A stretch of 64,000 nucleotides of DNA from Dichetophora obliterata (lineage: Eukaryota; Arthropoda; Insecta; Diptera; Sciomyzidae). This document shows, one piece after another, positions 12,958-24,210 of the stretch. The DNA lies in contig OY986435.1 in NCBI GenBank assembly GCA_963920525.1, positions 298,156,708-298,220,707 of the forward strand. Direction: 5' to 3'. Each line of letters begins with the position of its first letter. Within the stretch, counting starts at the first letter, position 1. Below the pieces are notes generated by a model that worked only from the letters and a program-made list of their open reading frames with translations, ran no database searches and had not been told where the DNA came from. The position numbers were made by a program, and so were the translations under genes.

Positions 12958-13667
12958 TCGTATACAATTTCAATTATTTGACCAATAGATGGCATTAAAT
13001 TCATGGCTAAAAATTTATGAATTTTCAGTAAGATTTATTTAGAATCAAAAATAAAAATTTCTAAAAATATTAGAGAAATTGAGCACCAAGTCCCCTACAC
13101 ATTCTATATCTCATTCTTCTTTTAATTATTTTCGGAGTGAAACTGACATTGGACTTTTTAGTGACAGTGATTTAATTTTGATTGCGTTTCTTTAATCTAA
13201 TGAAATGTCTTAAGTTATTATTTTTCAAATGTTCTGTGAGCATTTTATTTTTCAGTTTAAAATTTTATTATAAAATTTATTAGTTTTTGCTGGACAATGT
13301 GTATGTTATCCAAATTTTCTACAACATATTTTATAACCTACTTCTTGGCAAATATCCAAGTATTTACCCATTTTAACCCAATTTACTCATTTTACCGAGC
13401 ATTTACCAATTGGGTTTTTATTCTTTTTTTATCTTTATCAATGCTTCATTATGAATTTCCAGTGTGTAGAGCAAGTGCGGATTTGACGAACTACGACGAA
13501 ATCTGTTCAAAATGTCTTCTGTCATGAAATCGTGATAGCTTCCCCCTAGTTAAAGTGGATTTGATGGGAAAAATGATGAAACAATTATTGCAAATAGTCT
13601 TTTTATTTGCTGAGGAGTAGATAAAACTGGAGCATCGGCATGGGTAGTCTTCCAGTGTGTATGCCTA
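12958..13667. other. Gene-free stretch
   Basis: AT-rich sequence with no recognised feature other than short unsupported frames. Confidence 0.4.
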
Positions 13668-14621
13668 CACTCTAAAAATTTTTTGTTGAAATTCACTACA
13701 ATACTTGTACGCAACAGTTTTGCGGATATTGCTATAGTAAATTTACACACCCTTATTTAATTCAACATAAGCTATATACTTTTGACTTGTAGTGAAATTC
13801 AAAAAACTGTGTTTAAGTTTGAGTTAAATATGTAGCCATATTAAAGAAAAAATATTGATATTTCAACAAAATTACTCATCAGGTGCTATCATTAATGTAC
13901 TACCATTGCAAAATTACTACTCTCATGTTGGTAAAATTCAACAACTTGAATTTATTTTTATTACATTTGATGTACTAATTGAATTTTCTATTGATATTCT
14001 AGTAAATGCAACATTCTTATTTTTGACATTCTTGGTCTATAGCACAATTTAATGTATATTCAATTTTCACACTTTTGACGGCACGTGCAGAACACCAAAA
14101 GAATTAGACACTTCCATAAAGAAATTACTGCCGATGAGTATCCCAAAAAGAAAATCAAATTCAACACAGAAATTTTTTATAGATTTTTATTTAATTATTA
14201 ACATATTGCTCACATATACACATTGTTGTTGTGTTGTACAACATAAGATGCTACAACATAATAAAGCTTTTACTAAAACATGAATTATTACTACAATTTC
14301 TCAATTGAAAACTATAAAACTCTTACATAATGATCTGTATACGTTGACAAGCCGAGTCGACTGAACATCTATTTAAAATATTGTACATTTTGAATATTTA
14401 ACATATGTTTCATTAGTTCAATTTATGTAGTAATATAAGGCTTTGCAGTTGATATTGCGGCAAAATTCATCATTTATCGATTTATTTTGCTAAGAATATT
14501 GTTTATTGGTATAAACTCAAAAATCGATATAAGATCTATAGTAAAATTAAACATCAGTTGAAATTTCTACAAAAAAATAACCATTATAATTATAGTAGAT
14601 TTACATTTATTTCTTAGAGTG
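13668..14621. mobile_element. TA-flanked TIR element (Tc1/mariner-type MITE candidate)
   Basis: Ends CACTCTAAAAA and (inverted) CACTCTAAGAA are each flanked by TA (13,666-13,667 and 14,622-14,623). The first 135 bases contain an inner hairpin: TTGAAATTCACTAC near 13,686 and GTAGTGAAATTCAA near 13,790. The length is 954 bp. No transposase was found. TA duplication suggests the Tc1/mariner superfamily, but the short TIR leaves room for doubt. Confidence 0.55.
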
Positions 14622-15409
14622 TACTTTTTTTCTTGCTCATACCTAAGTGTAAGCGTAACTTTATTTTAATACTGAGTTTCATTGTTATACGAAATAAAGT
14701 TATAAAGCAAATTCGATATCATAATTTTGGTTTGTGTGGGTAGAGCTACGCCCTCTTTCTCGCACAAATATATAGGGCCGTCTACTTGGACCCATAGCAC
14801 CTGCATACTAAGTTCCATGGTCAAAACATGTAAAACTCAGAAATTATAATGATATCTGGAAAGTGGGCGCACAAAAAAATGGGCGCATAAAGTTTGACCA
14901 AGCCCATTTTTGTACAGTTGCCGCCAGCAACTATACGAACAAAATTGCCAAATTTTAGTCTAATACAATCCAAACCGTCGGAAATATAGCATTTTTATTG
15001 ATTTGTGAGCGGGAAAAGAGGGAGTGCCAAATTTTTTTGGTCTATCGACTTTGCATTGCAATCATCTACATTAAAGATTCAACTAAATTGGTTGGAAATT
15101 ATGGGCAGCAGAATGAAACAAACATTGTTTGCCACTTTGTTTTATATATATAAAAACTGCTATTTTGCTTAGAAAAATTTTCCATTATTAGGAATTGGTT
15201 CTGATAAAAAGGTTTTTCGAGTAACATTCACATCAAATATTGCTACAGTATAAACTTTTGTACTTTTTATAACCTCTTACCACTATTTAAAAAAAAAAAA
15301 TACCCCCAAAACATGCGATTGTATAAGATATCTTTGTTCAATAGTGAAATGCAAAATATACTTTTCAAAAATACTTGAAAAAAAATCGATAACTGTTCTT
15401 TAATTTTGT
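14622..15409. other. Gene-free stretch, probable old repeat
   Basis: Positions 14,730-15,130 have a distinctly higher GC content than the neighbours and contain GGGCGCA twice (near 14,864 and 14,881). This is probably ancient repeat DNA of unrecognised family. No coding signal. Confidence 0.35.
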
Positions 15410-15605
15410 AAAAAGCGGAGCTGTAAAAGAATGCAATCACTTGTGATTTTAAATCATGCGATTTTAAATCATGTGATTTATATTGAAAATGAATGCAATC
15501 ATTTTTCCAAATCACTGAATGTGATTTGAAATATCAAATTTTAAGTCCCAATCAGTGATTTGAAAAAGTGATTGCTTTCATTTTTTCAAATCATTGATTG
15601 TGATT
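15410..15605. repeat. Cluster of TGATTT/AAATCA palindromic repeats
   Basis: Motifs of the type GTGATTTTAAATCATG and CAATCAGTGATTTGAAAAAG recur at least six times in both orientations, so the tract can fold on itself. It abuts the left end of the 1.7-kb repeat that follows. The sister copy at 45.9 kb is also capped by a palindrome, of different sequence. Confidence 0.55.
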
Positions 15606-17275
15606 TAAAATGAAAAACGGTCCTTTGCATCGCATGCAGAACCAAAACAACAATATCAGCAGCTAGTAGTAATGTTGCCAGTTATGTTGGAAAAATCCCA
15701 TTCGTGGTAATTTTTAATTGCCTCTAGAAATTTTTGTTTTTGGAAATTCCTATTATTTTTTTTAATTCAGCGTGTTATTTTTTAATTGGCGTGGGAATGC
15801 TGCTTGGTAATATTATTCTTAAAAATTGTTTTTTCTTTTAGTAAGCAAAATTTCTTTGTGGTATTTCTAATTTTTTTTCAAATTACAGTTGAAAGTTCTC
15901 TATATGACCTTGTTATTTATTATGTTGATTTTCTATGATCTAAATACAAATTCTAAATGTTAGATAGTTTAAAGCATACTTGATTTTAAATTCAAATTCT
16001 AGTTGTTTGACATCGTTTTGATAAAAGATCAAAATCGTTTATTGAGCTTTAGGTCAGGTAAGAAAAATTAATTGCTCTAACGAATTTTTCCAAAGAAACA
16101 ACATTTTTAAATTGTTTGTGCATATGGGACTTATTGTGGTGTTTTTTTTTTAATGCGAATGAGATTTTTGTTGCAATTTTAAATGCATATGGAATTTGTG
16201 GTGGTATTTTTAAAACGCGTGGTATTTTTGTGGTAATTTTTAGTGATTGTGGGATTTTTTTTGATATTTTTTTATTGCGGTGGAAACTTTTTTGTTTATC
16301 TTTACCATGATAATTTTTGTTGTATTTAATTTATGTTGCTGTGAAAAAGTAACTTTTTGTCGGAATTGTTTCAAATTTTAACTGGCAACCTTGGATAGTA
16401 GTAATACATTTTTTTGTAGCCACATACTGGCTCTCTAGCTATATGCATCTGTATTCTCTATTGTACTATATCTATAACAAGCCATGAATGTCACTGTTCC
16501 AGCTAAACGGTACTTAAAACGGCAGCGTCTGATTTGCTGGTATGAAAAAGACATGTTTTTGTACCTTTAAAGCGTTCTCTATATAATTGTAAAGTCCTTT
16601 TTTATATTTATCAAGAATCGAATTGAAATTTATGTCATATTCGCTTGATGCGTAGTTTGTTCTTGTCTTTTTCCCCTCTTTTTTTCACCAGTTCGCCAAA
16701 AAACTCTGAAATCTGCATTGAATCTTGTACTGAAATCAAGGTAGTGCAGTTGAATTGCCGTTTATTGTTTAGTTTATTGTTGCAACTTAAAAAAAACTAT
16801 TTTAAGAAAAAGTTACAATTGTTTAACAACAAATAAAATTAATATACTTAAAGATTTCTTTATGACCTTGTAAGTTATTGTGTTGATTTTATGTGATTTA
16901 ACTACAAATTCTAATTAATTGATAGTTTAAATCATTCTTTATCTTAAATACAAATTCTAGTTGTTTGATACTTTAAAATCGTTTATTGAGCTTTAAGTCA
17001 GGTAAGAACAATTAAGTGCTCTTACTAGTTAATCAATCAGCAAACTTATTAATCAGCTAGTAATGTTTTCCTTTTCATATTGAAAATGTTGTTGTTTCTT
17101 TGGAAAAAAATTCGTTAGATCAATTAATTGTAACCTGATCTTAAGCTCGATAAACAATTTAAAAGAATCAAATAACTAGAATTTGTACTTAAAATCAAGA
17201 ATGATTAAAACTATCAAACATTTAGAATTTGTATTTAAATCATTGAAAATCAACATTAATATACAACTTAATAAA
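15606..17275 (+). repeat. 1.7-kb dispersed repeat, copy 1 (sister at 44.4-45.9 kb, inverted)
   Basis: From GAAAAACGG near 15,612 through ACGTTGCCAGTT-like and TGGCTCTCTAGCTA (near 16,430) to the CTTGATGCGTAGTTTGTTC region (near 16,645), the sequence matches the complement of 44,449-45,900 almost continuously. It contains a subrepeat (motifs GAGCTTTAGGTCAGGT and AATTCTAGTTGTTTGATA) at about 15,896-16,105 and 16,855-17,020 in direct orientation and 17,085-17,275 inverted. Its right end is therefore a hairpin. No protein-coding region or transposase was recognised, and the repeat class is unknown. Confidence 0.75.
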
Positions 17276-18288
17276 TAGTACGCTTATATGAAATACACAA
17301 TGCATAGTTAGCTGACAACGAAACGGACCGCTTCAGTGCTTTTAGAAGTGCACATCGTTCTCAACCGAACTGATTGGTTATCTGGGAAACGAAATAAAAT
17401 TTAAGAAATTGCCCAGCGGTTGAAGTAGTCTTGAAACAATACATTCTCTTAAGCCTGAGGGGTATTGGTATGGCCTGAGTATTCAACACACCACTTGATT
17501 TTCTTTTGTCATAAAGATGTCATACTTACGTAATACCTGATATCGTTTAGCCCCCAAGAATATTTCTCCGAAAATTCAGGCCTCAGGAAACGTTAAAAAT
17601 CAGGCCTTCTATCAGGTATTGAATACTCTGAAGCTAATATTAAAATAAAAAAACAGGTAATATATATAATAAAATATTACATATTATTGTATATATATAT
17701 AACGTATATACAATATTTTTTTGCATTCAAAAATTTTTCATTAAAATATTGTATATCATTTTTCCAACGTTCTCCCTTTTTTTATTTTTCAGAATGAAAA
17801 ATTCTGCGTCGACTACTTCACATTGTTAGATTTTTATTTTAATTTTCCAAAGTTATTTGTTGGTATTACGACTTCGCTTCTAATCTCAACCATCGCGACA
17901 GTGCAAATACGACAGTCTCGGGCTAACTGAAAGCACTCATAAACGTTTGACAGCATTACACCTTCGCTTCTAAACTCAGAAGCATCTTCCGGTCTGAGAT
18001 TGAAACAAAACAAAATTTTCACAGATACGACAGTTTCAGGGAAATTTTCAGAAAGCTTGAATGGAAATTCTTGTTCTTAAATCAGTAATGATATCATTCC
18101 TGAATTTTCAAAGCAAAATAGATCTTATTTCACACCAGATTTCATCAGGCATTGAAATTTCTGACCGCTGGGTGATGTGGATTTATATATGTACTTATAT
18201 TTTACATACATATTAATAAAAACAACAACAAGAACAAAAGCAGCACAACAAGGAACGACATGATTACGAACCAAACGAACACACACAA
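17276..18288. other. Gene-free stretch with short internal repeats
   Basis: Includes an inverted pair built on GCCTGAGTATTCAA (near 17,474) and TTGAATACTCTGA (near 17,619), a TA-rich tract (about 17,660-17,760), and a diverged direct repeat TTCGCTTCTAA near 17,873 and 17,961. No coding feature was seen. Confidence 0.4.
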
Positions 18289-18313
18289 CAACAACAACAA
18301 CAACAACAACAAC
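18289..18313. repeat. (CAA)n microsatellite at the edge of the P-like element
   Basis: Uninterrupted CAA units run up to the first base of the element at 18,314. The other flank of the element also reads AACAACAAC, so the element probably inserted into this array. Confidence 0.85.
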
Positions 18314-19685
18314 CATGAACCAATAAGAGAAGATCACGCAAAGAGCAGTGCGAGAAAAAAGTAATTTTTCGTGCAACGTCATCGGTCACAAGCAAGCTAT
18401 GAAACTGTCAATTTGCATATGTTTTGCATGCAAAACATGTGAAAACTCGGATAAAAGTGAAAAATTATAAAATTAATAAGTTTAATTCGCGAAAAAAGTG
18501 TTTGAATACTTTGTTTGTTTATATTTCCATGCAGTAACAGAACGCTGTACAAAGAAAAACTGCAAATAAATAGAATACAAAATTGGATGTTCACTTTGTT
18601 TTTATTATTGAACTGTTTTGTTCAATTTTCTTTTCCTCTGCATCGAATTGTTCACAATTTCTTTATATAATAATCTTATTTTAAAAAATAACATGCTCTG
18701 CACTTGTAATGTGCGTCTGCAAATAATTTTGCTTATTAGCAGCCCGTCGCCATTTACGTCTTGAACACCTTTTCCAACGCAGTCATATGCGCCATGAGCT
18801 CTTCCGTTGGCTTGGCGAACCGCCTTCGCTTAAATGATCTACCTAACTAAGTGATGCTGCCGCTTCTTTTTCCAGCCTTATGTTCGGAACGTCTTTGTGC
18901 AATTTTTGGCAGATGTATCACGCGAGGTTTTCCAAACCGCTGTAAAAATATTGAATTCATAAAATTGTTAAATTTTACTTACACTTGCGAATACAGCTGC
19001 CATGTTTTCGCTTGAAGTAACTGCTCTGAAGAGCGGTTAGAAATAGAAGCGTCCCTGTTTAGTTTTTCTATTTCCTCTACAGGAAAAACTTCTCCATGAC
19101 CAACGACTCCTGAAGCAGAGCACTTACGATTTTTTTGTTTTCGCGCTTTAAAATTCGCTGACATCGTTCTGCATTTGCTGGCTGCACCTCCTTGGTCATA
19201 ACTGTTGGAACAGCGCCCGGCTTTAAGCGCATAGCTTTGCCAAAACCTATCGTAACATTTTTTAAAAGAATATTTACGTGGAAATGTAGAAGTACTTACA
19301 AATTTGAACTTGGACCCTTCTTTCGAAGTCTTCAGGCAGCAAATGATCTCCACAGATTCTTGCCATTGCAGTGTCGACATTTAGCCGACAAAAAATCTAC
19401 CATTGCTTACAAGCAATTTTTTACTTGGGGAAACGGTAGAAACCAACGTATTTGTTTTTTTTTGCTGTTGCAATTAATGCATGTCGCTACAGCACACTTC
19501 GTTTTAATATAAAAACACATTATATTTATATGATAATTCTTTAAAATTTTAACAAATAACATTCAACATCCAATCACTAATCGTAAACAAAAGATTTTGT
19601 GACCGATGACGTCAGACCTATCAGCTGTTTTTGTTTACAATATGGCGGCTCTTTTCTTTGCATGATCTTTATTTCTTGGTTCATG
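18314..19685. mobile_element. P-like element (THAP type) with long TIRs, internally deleted
   Basis: The left end CATGAACCAATAAGAGAAGA and the complement of the right end, CATGAACCAAGAAATAAAGA, begin imperfect TIRs of roughly 80-100 bp that also share GCAAAGA and, deeper, GTCATCGGTCACAA. Flanks read AACAACAAC on both sides; because the left flank is a CAA array, the 8-bp duplication expected of P elements is compatible but not provable. The interior encodes a THAP domain on the minus strand, the N-terminal DNA-binding domain of P-element transposases, but nothing of the catalytic body. The length, 1,372 bp, supports an internally deleted, non-autonomous copy. Confidence 0.7.
18918..19520 (-). 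pseudogene. THAP-domain protein remnant of P-like transposase, spliced
   Basis: Read on the minus strand from ATG at 19,520, the first exon gives MCFYIKTKCAVATCINCNSK, holding the first two zinc ligands (CAVATC), then WFLPFP. After a broken or spliced stretch comes ARICGDHLLPEDFERR with the second pair (C-x2-H). An exon starting at 19,246 reads CFGKAMRLKPGAVPTVMTKE, where AVPT is the THAP terminal box, and continues RCQRILKREN. Introns 19,247-19,299 and 19,075-19,127 are both 53 nt with GTAAGT donors and keep frame. A fourth exon (19,074-18,983) encodes EIEKLNRDASISNRSSEQLL, and a final 43-nt intron leads to a stop at 18,918. The segment joining the first exon to ICGDH is ambiguous (52-nt intron or frameshift plus stop). 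It likely binds the element's own TIRs; no catalytic domain remains. Confidence 0.65.
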
Positions 19686-19755
19686 AACAACAACCATAAA
19701 AACAACATAAGCAGCTACTGAAGCAGCTTGTGCATTTCTCATACGAATATACGAT

Positions 19756-20009
19756 CAGGGTATTCACAAGGTGTGCTATCATGTCATGTTGTCATATTGT
19801 CCTAAAATTTTAGAACTAAAATATACAAGATAAATAAATGCAAATAAGAAACAGCTGCTTGATAACGACACTTCAATAAACATAGCTTTCAGAGTTGTAA
19901 TAAATTAGTGCTTTTTTATGTGGAAGGCAACAATAAAATTTTTTAACTAGTGTAAATTCTTAGGACAATAGGACATTATGACATGATAGCACACCTTGTG
20001 AATACCCTA
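19756..20009. mobile_element. Palindromic MITE with AGGGTATTCAC ends
   Basis: The left end AGGGTATTCACAAGGTGTGC is repeated inverted at the right end, and the arms match for about 50 bases (including CTATCATGTCAT). The loop holds no coding. The same terminal 11 bases occur at the palindromic element at 38,610. No clear target duplication. Confidence 0.75.
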
Positions 20010-20915
20010 AATTAATTTTTTTCTTCTTCTTAGATTTTGCTATTTCATTAGATATTCGTTTTATTCGCACTAAAACTGATATCTTGGCATTTTTTTTCTT
20101 TGTACGATGAATATTAAAGGCTGTAGGTATACCCCAAAGTGTCAAATATCACTTTGAAAAAATTTGTGAAAATGACCCCCATACAAACCGCGCTGTAAGA
20201 CATAATTCTACATCAAAAACCTGGAAATTGCAACAAAGCCAATAATAAACGTATAGCAGCATATCTTATATTTCCCAAACTTTTCAAAAAGCACTTTAAA
20301 TTTTTAAGGTCTGTAATGCTACACAGTGTGTATTACACTCAATATATAAAGTAGTACACACAATATATAAAGTTTTCAAAATGTTTAGTTATACAAAAGT
20401 ATTAAATAAATATAAATATTTTGGAATATCTTAATCAAAGTTGAAACTAAAATGTCCCAATTACTCTTTTCAATATGTTCATTCAAACATTTTAAAGGCT
20501 CTACTTTAAAATTTTAAAAATTGATGTATGCTATTATTCCTTGACACCTCATTTTTTTTTTTGTAATAATTTAATTTGCATAAAATTAGAAATATTCAAT
20601 TTAATTTTTTTCTTATGACAGCCACTCTTGCCAGATTGGTCAACTTATAACAGAAAATGTTCTTTTCTTTCGATCCTAAATATTTGAAAAGAGCTTTCGA
20701 AATTTTTTTGGCCAATTTTGCCAAAAAAAAATGTTTTAATTATCATTTATATAAAAATTTTGTTTTATCGTTAATATATTAAAATGTTAAGTCAATAAAT
20801 TTTTTAGATTTGTAATATATAAATGAACTAAACAAACACTTAATAGTAAAAATTGATGATGGCATATTTGAATTACTATTTATTTTTATAATTCTAAAAA
20901 AAAATTATTTTTTTA
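20010..20915. other. AT-rich stretch without recognised gene
   Basis: No feature was recognised; short A/T runs and a few small direct repeats such as TATATAAAGT. Confidence 0.45.
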
Positions 20916-21276
20916 AATTATATTTGAGCTTAATGCCAAATAAGTTCACGAATCAACATTTTCCAACAACAACAAGTTCTTTGAAGAACAAACCACCAAG
21001 CAGACTAGACAGACTGTTTCGTTGATAGCTACATCAACTCTTCAGTAGTCTTCTGTGGTTTCTGCACGGAACACAATAATTCTGTTTTGATCAAACAGAA
21101 GGTGTTGGTATAAGCTTAACAAAGTGGATGGTACTGCAGAAGACCACTGTAGAGTTAAAGTAGCTATCAACGAAACAGTCTGTCTAGTCTGCTTGGTGGT
21201 TTGTTCTGCAAAGAACTTAGTATTATTGTAACCTGTTGCTTTATGAACTTATTTGGCATTTAGTTCAAATATAATT
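20916..21276. mobile_element. Foldback element with near-identical arms (361 bp)
   Basis: A 47-base arm at 20,986-21,032 (containing CCAAGCAGACTAGACAGACT) is matched without mismatch by the inverted arm at 21,160-21,206. Outer parts also pair: AATTATATTTGAGC and GTTCAAATATAATT with GCCAAATAAG between. The loop is about 130 bases. Lack of decay in the arms suggests a recent insertion or ongoing gene conversion between arms. Non-coding. Confidence 0.8.
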
Positions 21277-22929
21277 CAAATATATATATATTTCTATGAA
21301 AGATGCTTGGAACACCCCAGCAAAAACACGGAGTGCGAGATAGCCACTTTTTGTCCTTCTTTTCAATACAGATTAGAACACTCTTCGGCACGTATCAAAA
21401 TGAGTTCAAACTAATGACATTATTTTATTATTTTCTAAAAAAAAAAAATGTTTGGCTTGTGCAATCAAGGATTTTATTTCCGCAAAAACTAAGTCGTCAT
21501 TTTATTTTATCTCTCTTTGAGTGTCCTTTTGAAAAGCGTCTTCGCCGCAATATTTTTCACATATTGTCAAAATGAGTGACAATATAATTTTTGTATTTAA
21601 TTAAAAAATTCCGTGCATAAAAACACAATTTCGACTAAATTTAAAATAGCGCGTCTTCGTAAGTTCAAACTTTCAAATTTATACCCACACGCACAAACTT
21701 CCTTACGGGAAAAAGCTAAAATAAAGCAAATTTGTTGTTTGTATTTTAATTATAAGAGTTAATGAAAAAAAGGATGTGCCTTCACAGCAGCAAGCAGAAG
21801 GCGGCCAGGACACTGTCAGAAATAAAAACTCAACCGCTTTAAGAAAAAAAAATTAAGCTAAATGATGTATACACAGCACACATTAGGTTTATGGCATGAA
21901 AAGCTGAGAATCCTTTTGAAAGTTTTTTACGAAAAATAAAAAAAAAATTTAATGACGCAAATATTGACATTGCGTCACTTTGCTTGTTTTGCCACAAAGT
22001 AGAAGGAAGTAGTAAAAAATAAAAAAAATCCAACCGAGTAGCCTATCTACAGACCTCTAGCAAAAACTTTTGCACACGAACACAGACACACACACAGCCG
22101 CATAATCACTTAGAATAAAGAGCGTTTTTTCCCTTTGGACAGTCTTGTTTGTTAGCATTTTTCGCCTCATTCACACAGTTCTCAAGGATCTTTTTTAATC
22201 GCTATACCATGCTGTTTAATCTATCCACACCATAGCCAAAATCCCTTAAGCTGAAGCAAATGCTAAATTTTATTGGTTTTTACAACTTGTTAATAATTAA
22301 CTTAATTTAAAATGTAGTCGGTAGCAGTGGAGCGATATTTATGTCCTTCCCAGCGCTCTTTTATCTCTATCAAATATTTCACGCTTTATGTGTTGAGGTG
22401 AAGCTGATTTGAAAATAATTTTTTTTAGGTTCTTGTGTTCATTAGTTTGCGAGGAACCAATAGAAAAATAAATAAAGTAACAAAGTAAAACATAGTTAAT
22501 GGCAATGAATGCCGCGGTCAAATTTAATCTTAACTTTTATTAGATCTTTTAAAGTGATTAAAATTTAATTTTTTAATTTTCAGTACTAAAGTAAAAAATA
22601 TTTTACTGTTTTGAAGAATTTTTCAAACATGAAACTAAAGTTGTTGAATGTTTAACAATCAATTCAGTTGTTTAATGGTTATTAGTTATGGGTTATAGGT
22701 TATTTTTTTCACGAAGGGGTAACCTTCGAAAAACCCCACCGGGCAGGTGGAAATTACAATTTTTATGCACTAAACCTAAATGATTCCTCATGGTATCAAA
22801 ACCTCTGCTTTGAATTTTTGAGTTTTAGCAAGCTTCTCTCTCCAGCGAATTTTTTATCAGCTTTTATGCTTTCGCTACTAGCTGCGAATATCATTTATTC
22901 TATGACAAGGTCAATAGGGGTCGTTAAGT
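21277..22929. other. Gene-free stretch
   Basis: No recognised coding or repeat structure. CA-rich patch near 22,080-22,096. Around 22,715-22,750 a GC-richer piece (AACCCCACCGGGCAGGTGG) may be the far 3' part of the retrotransposon fragment that follows. Confidence 0.4.
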
Positions 22930-23915
22930 CTGTAAACCGACTCTACTTCGTGTCGGTAGGACTTCCTTTATATCGCTGTGAACAATCCGGCCAAAGTATA
23001 CATCATAGTAGATTTCACTACTTTGAGGAGCAGTGTTCGTCGTGATTTTTTGGGGCCTATTGTGTTCGGCATAATTCTAAATATCGCCATACATGCTTCG
23101 GCTGCCTTACTGTGTGCCTAAATTATTGTCTGGAGTAAATCATCACACCGAGATATATATTGTAAGGCTTCGATTCAATTACTGTTCCACGAATACTGAT
23201 GCTGGCGGTCTCTAGCTTTTTTCGACTACTAATGAGTACCATCTGACTCTTATGTTCAGCTAAACTAAGTCTCGCTCCTTGCAGTCAATCGCAAATAGTA
23301 GCAATAGTTACACTACTGAGGGCTCAACTTCTTCACGGTTTTTTGCTGTCGACGCAGCTGCCAGGTCGTCCGCAAAGCAAACACTATTAACGTCTGCTGG
23401 TACCTCAAGCCCGAGAAGTCTATCATACATGACGCTTCATAGCAGCGGTCCCAGGGCCGACACCTATGAGATTACCCCGGAGACATTGTACGTCTTCGTG
23501 CCTTCTTCTGTACCGTAGCGCAGGACTCTTTCACTGAAGAAGTTTGATACGATCTTCGTAAGGTTTCGTTGTACTCCAAAGTTCCTGAGAGCTGTCATAA
23601 TTTGACTCTAGTAAGCTGAGCTTAAAGCGTTCCCTTTGTAGAGTGTTGCCACCAAACTTTGCTTCAATTCCACGTTCAGTTGCCGTAACTAGCTTAAGAG
23701 TGTTAGTCGTTAACTAGGTTGTTTGAAACCAAAACTGTCCGACGGAAATTCCTTTTCCTGCTTGGATAGCATTTTCAAGACGGTTGCACACCACGGTTAC
23801 AAATATGTTGCCTATTGTGTCGAGTAAGCAAATCGTCCTGTAGTACGTACCACCTTTCGGTATGAGCAGTAACTTTCAGGTTTTTCACTTTAAAGATAGG
23901 CAAATGTATGCGGCT
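22930..23915 (-). pseudogene. R1/LOA-like non-LTR reverse transcriptase fragment
   Basis: On the minus strand the order of RT motifs is kept: TICLLDTIGNIFVTVVCNRL and AGKGISVGQFWF (fingers), then a degraded primer-grip region VSALGPLL followed by VMYDRLLGLEVP, then VCFADDLAAASTAKN with the catalytic FADD at 23,365-23,376, then LSLAEHKSQMVLISSRKKLE and SISIRGTVIES. The phenylalanine variant of YADD and the downstream AEHK(S/T) pattern are typical of R1/LOA-type elements. Several stops and frame shifts separate the pieces. Neither the endonuclease, RNase H nor a 3' tail can be followed with confidence, so boundaries are approximate. Confidence 0.8.
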
Positions 23916-24200
23916 GCGACATAATGGCAACCTTCAATGCGCGGTTCGGAGTACCATAAGGACCTGGCACCTTGTCGGTTTTTATGTTTCTTTGCTATTT
24001 CCACAGTTACTGTGGAAATCTTTCTAATCCTTTATTTTACTGGATTTACAGGACGTCTCGTAAAAAAAGTGAATTTTCGCAGGACGCAATTTAAAGTCGA
24101 AAAATTATTATTGCTTGTTCAAAGAATTAAAATAAGGATTTTAATTGATAAAAGCATTAATTTTATTATTTAATTTACGAATTGTAGCATAAGCTTCAAA

Positions 24201-24210
24201 TATTAATTAA
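24201..24210. repeat. Left 10-bp target-site duplication
   Basis: TATTAATTAA, identical to 25,985-25,994, directly abuts the inverted termini of the 24,211-25,984 element. Confidence 0.85.

Noticed and set aside
18730..18935. Minus-strand frame RFGKPRVIHLPKIAQRRSEH as a further THAP-gene exon
   Set aside because: Splicing from the previous exon with the visible donor and acceptor puts this stretch in a different frame that stops quickly; no domain supports it.
19192..19512. 106-codon frame on the plus strand within the P-like element
   Set aside because: It overlaps the minus-strand THAP reading and has no recognisable features; a shadow frame.
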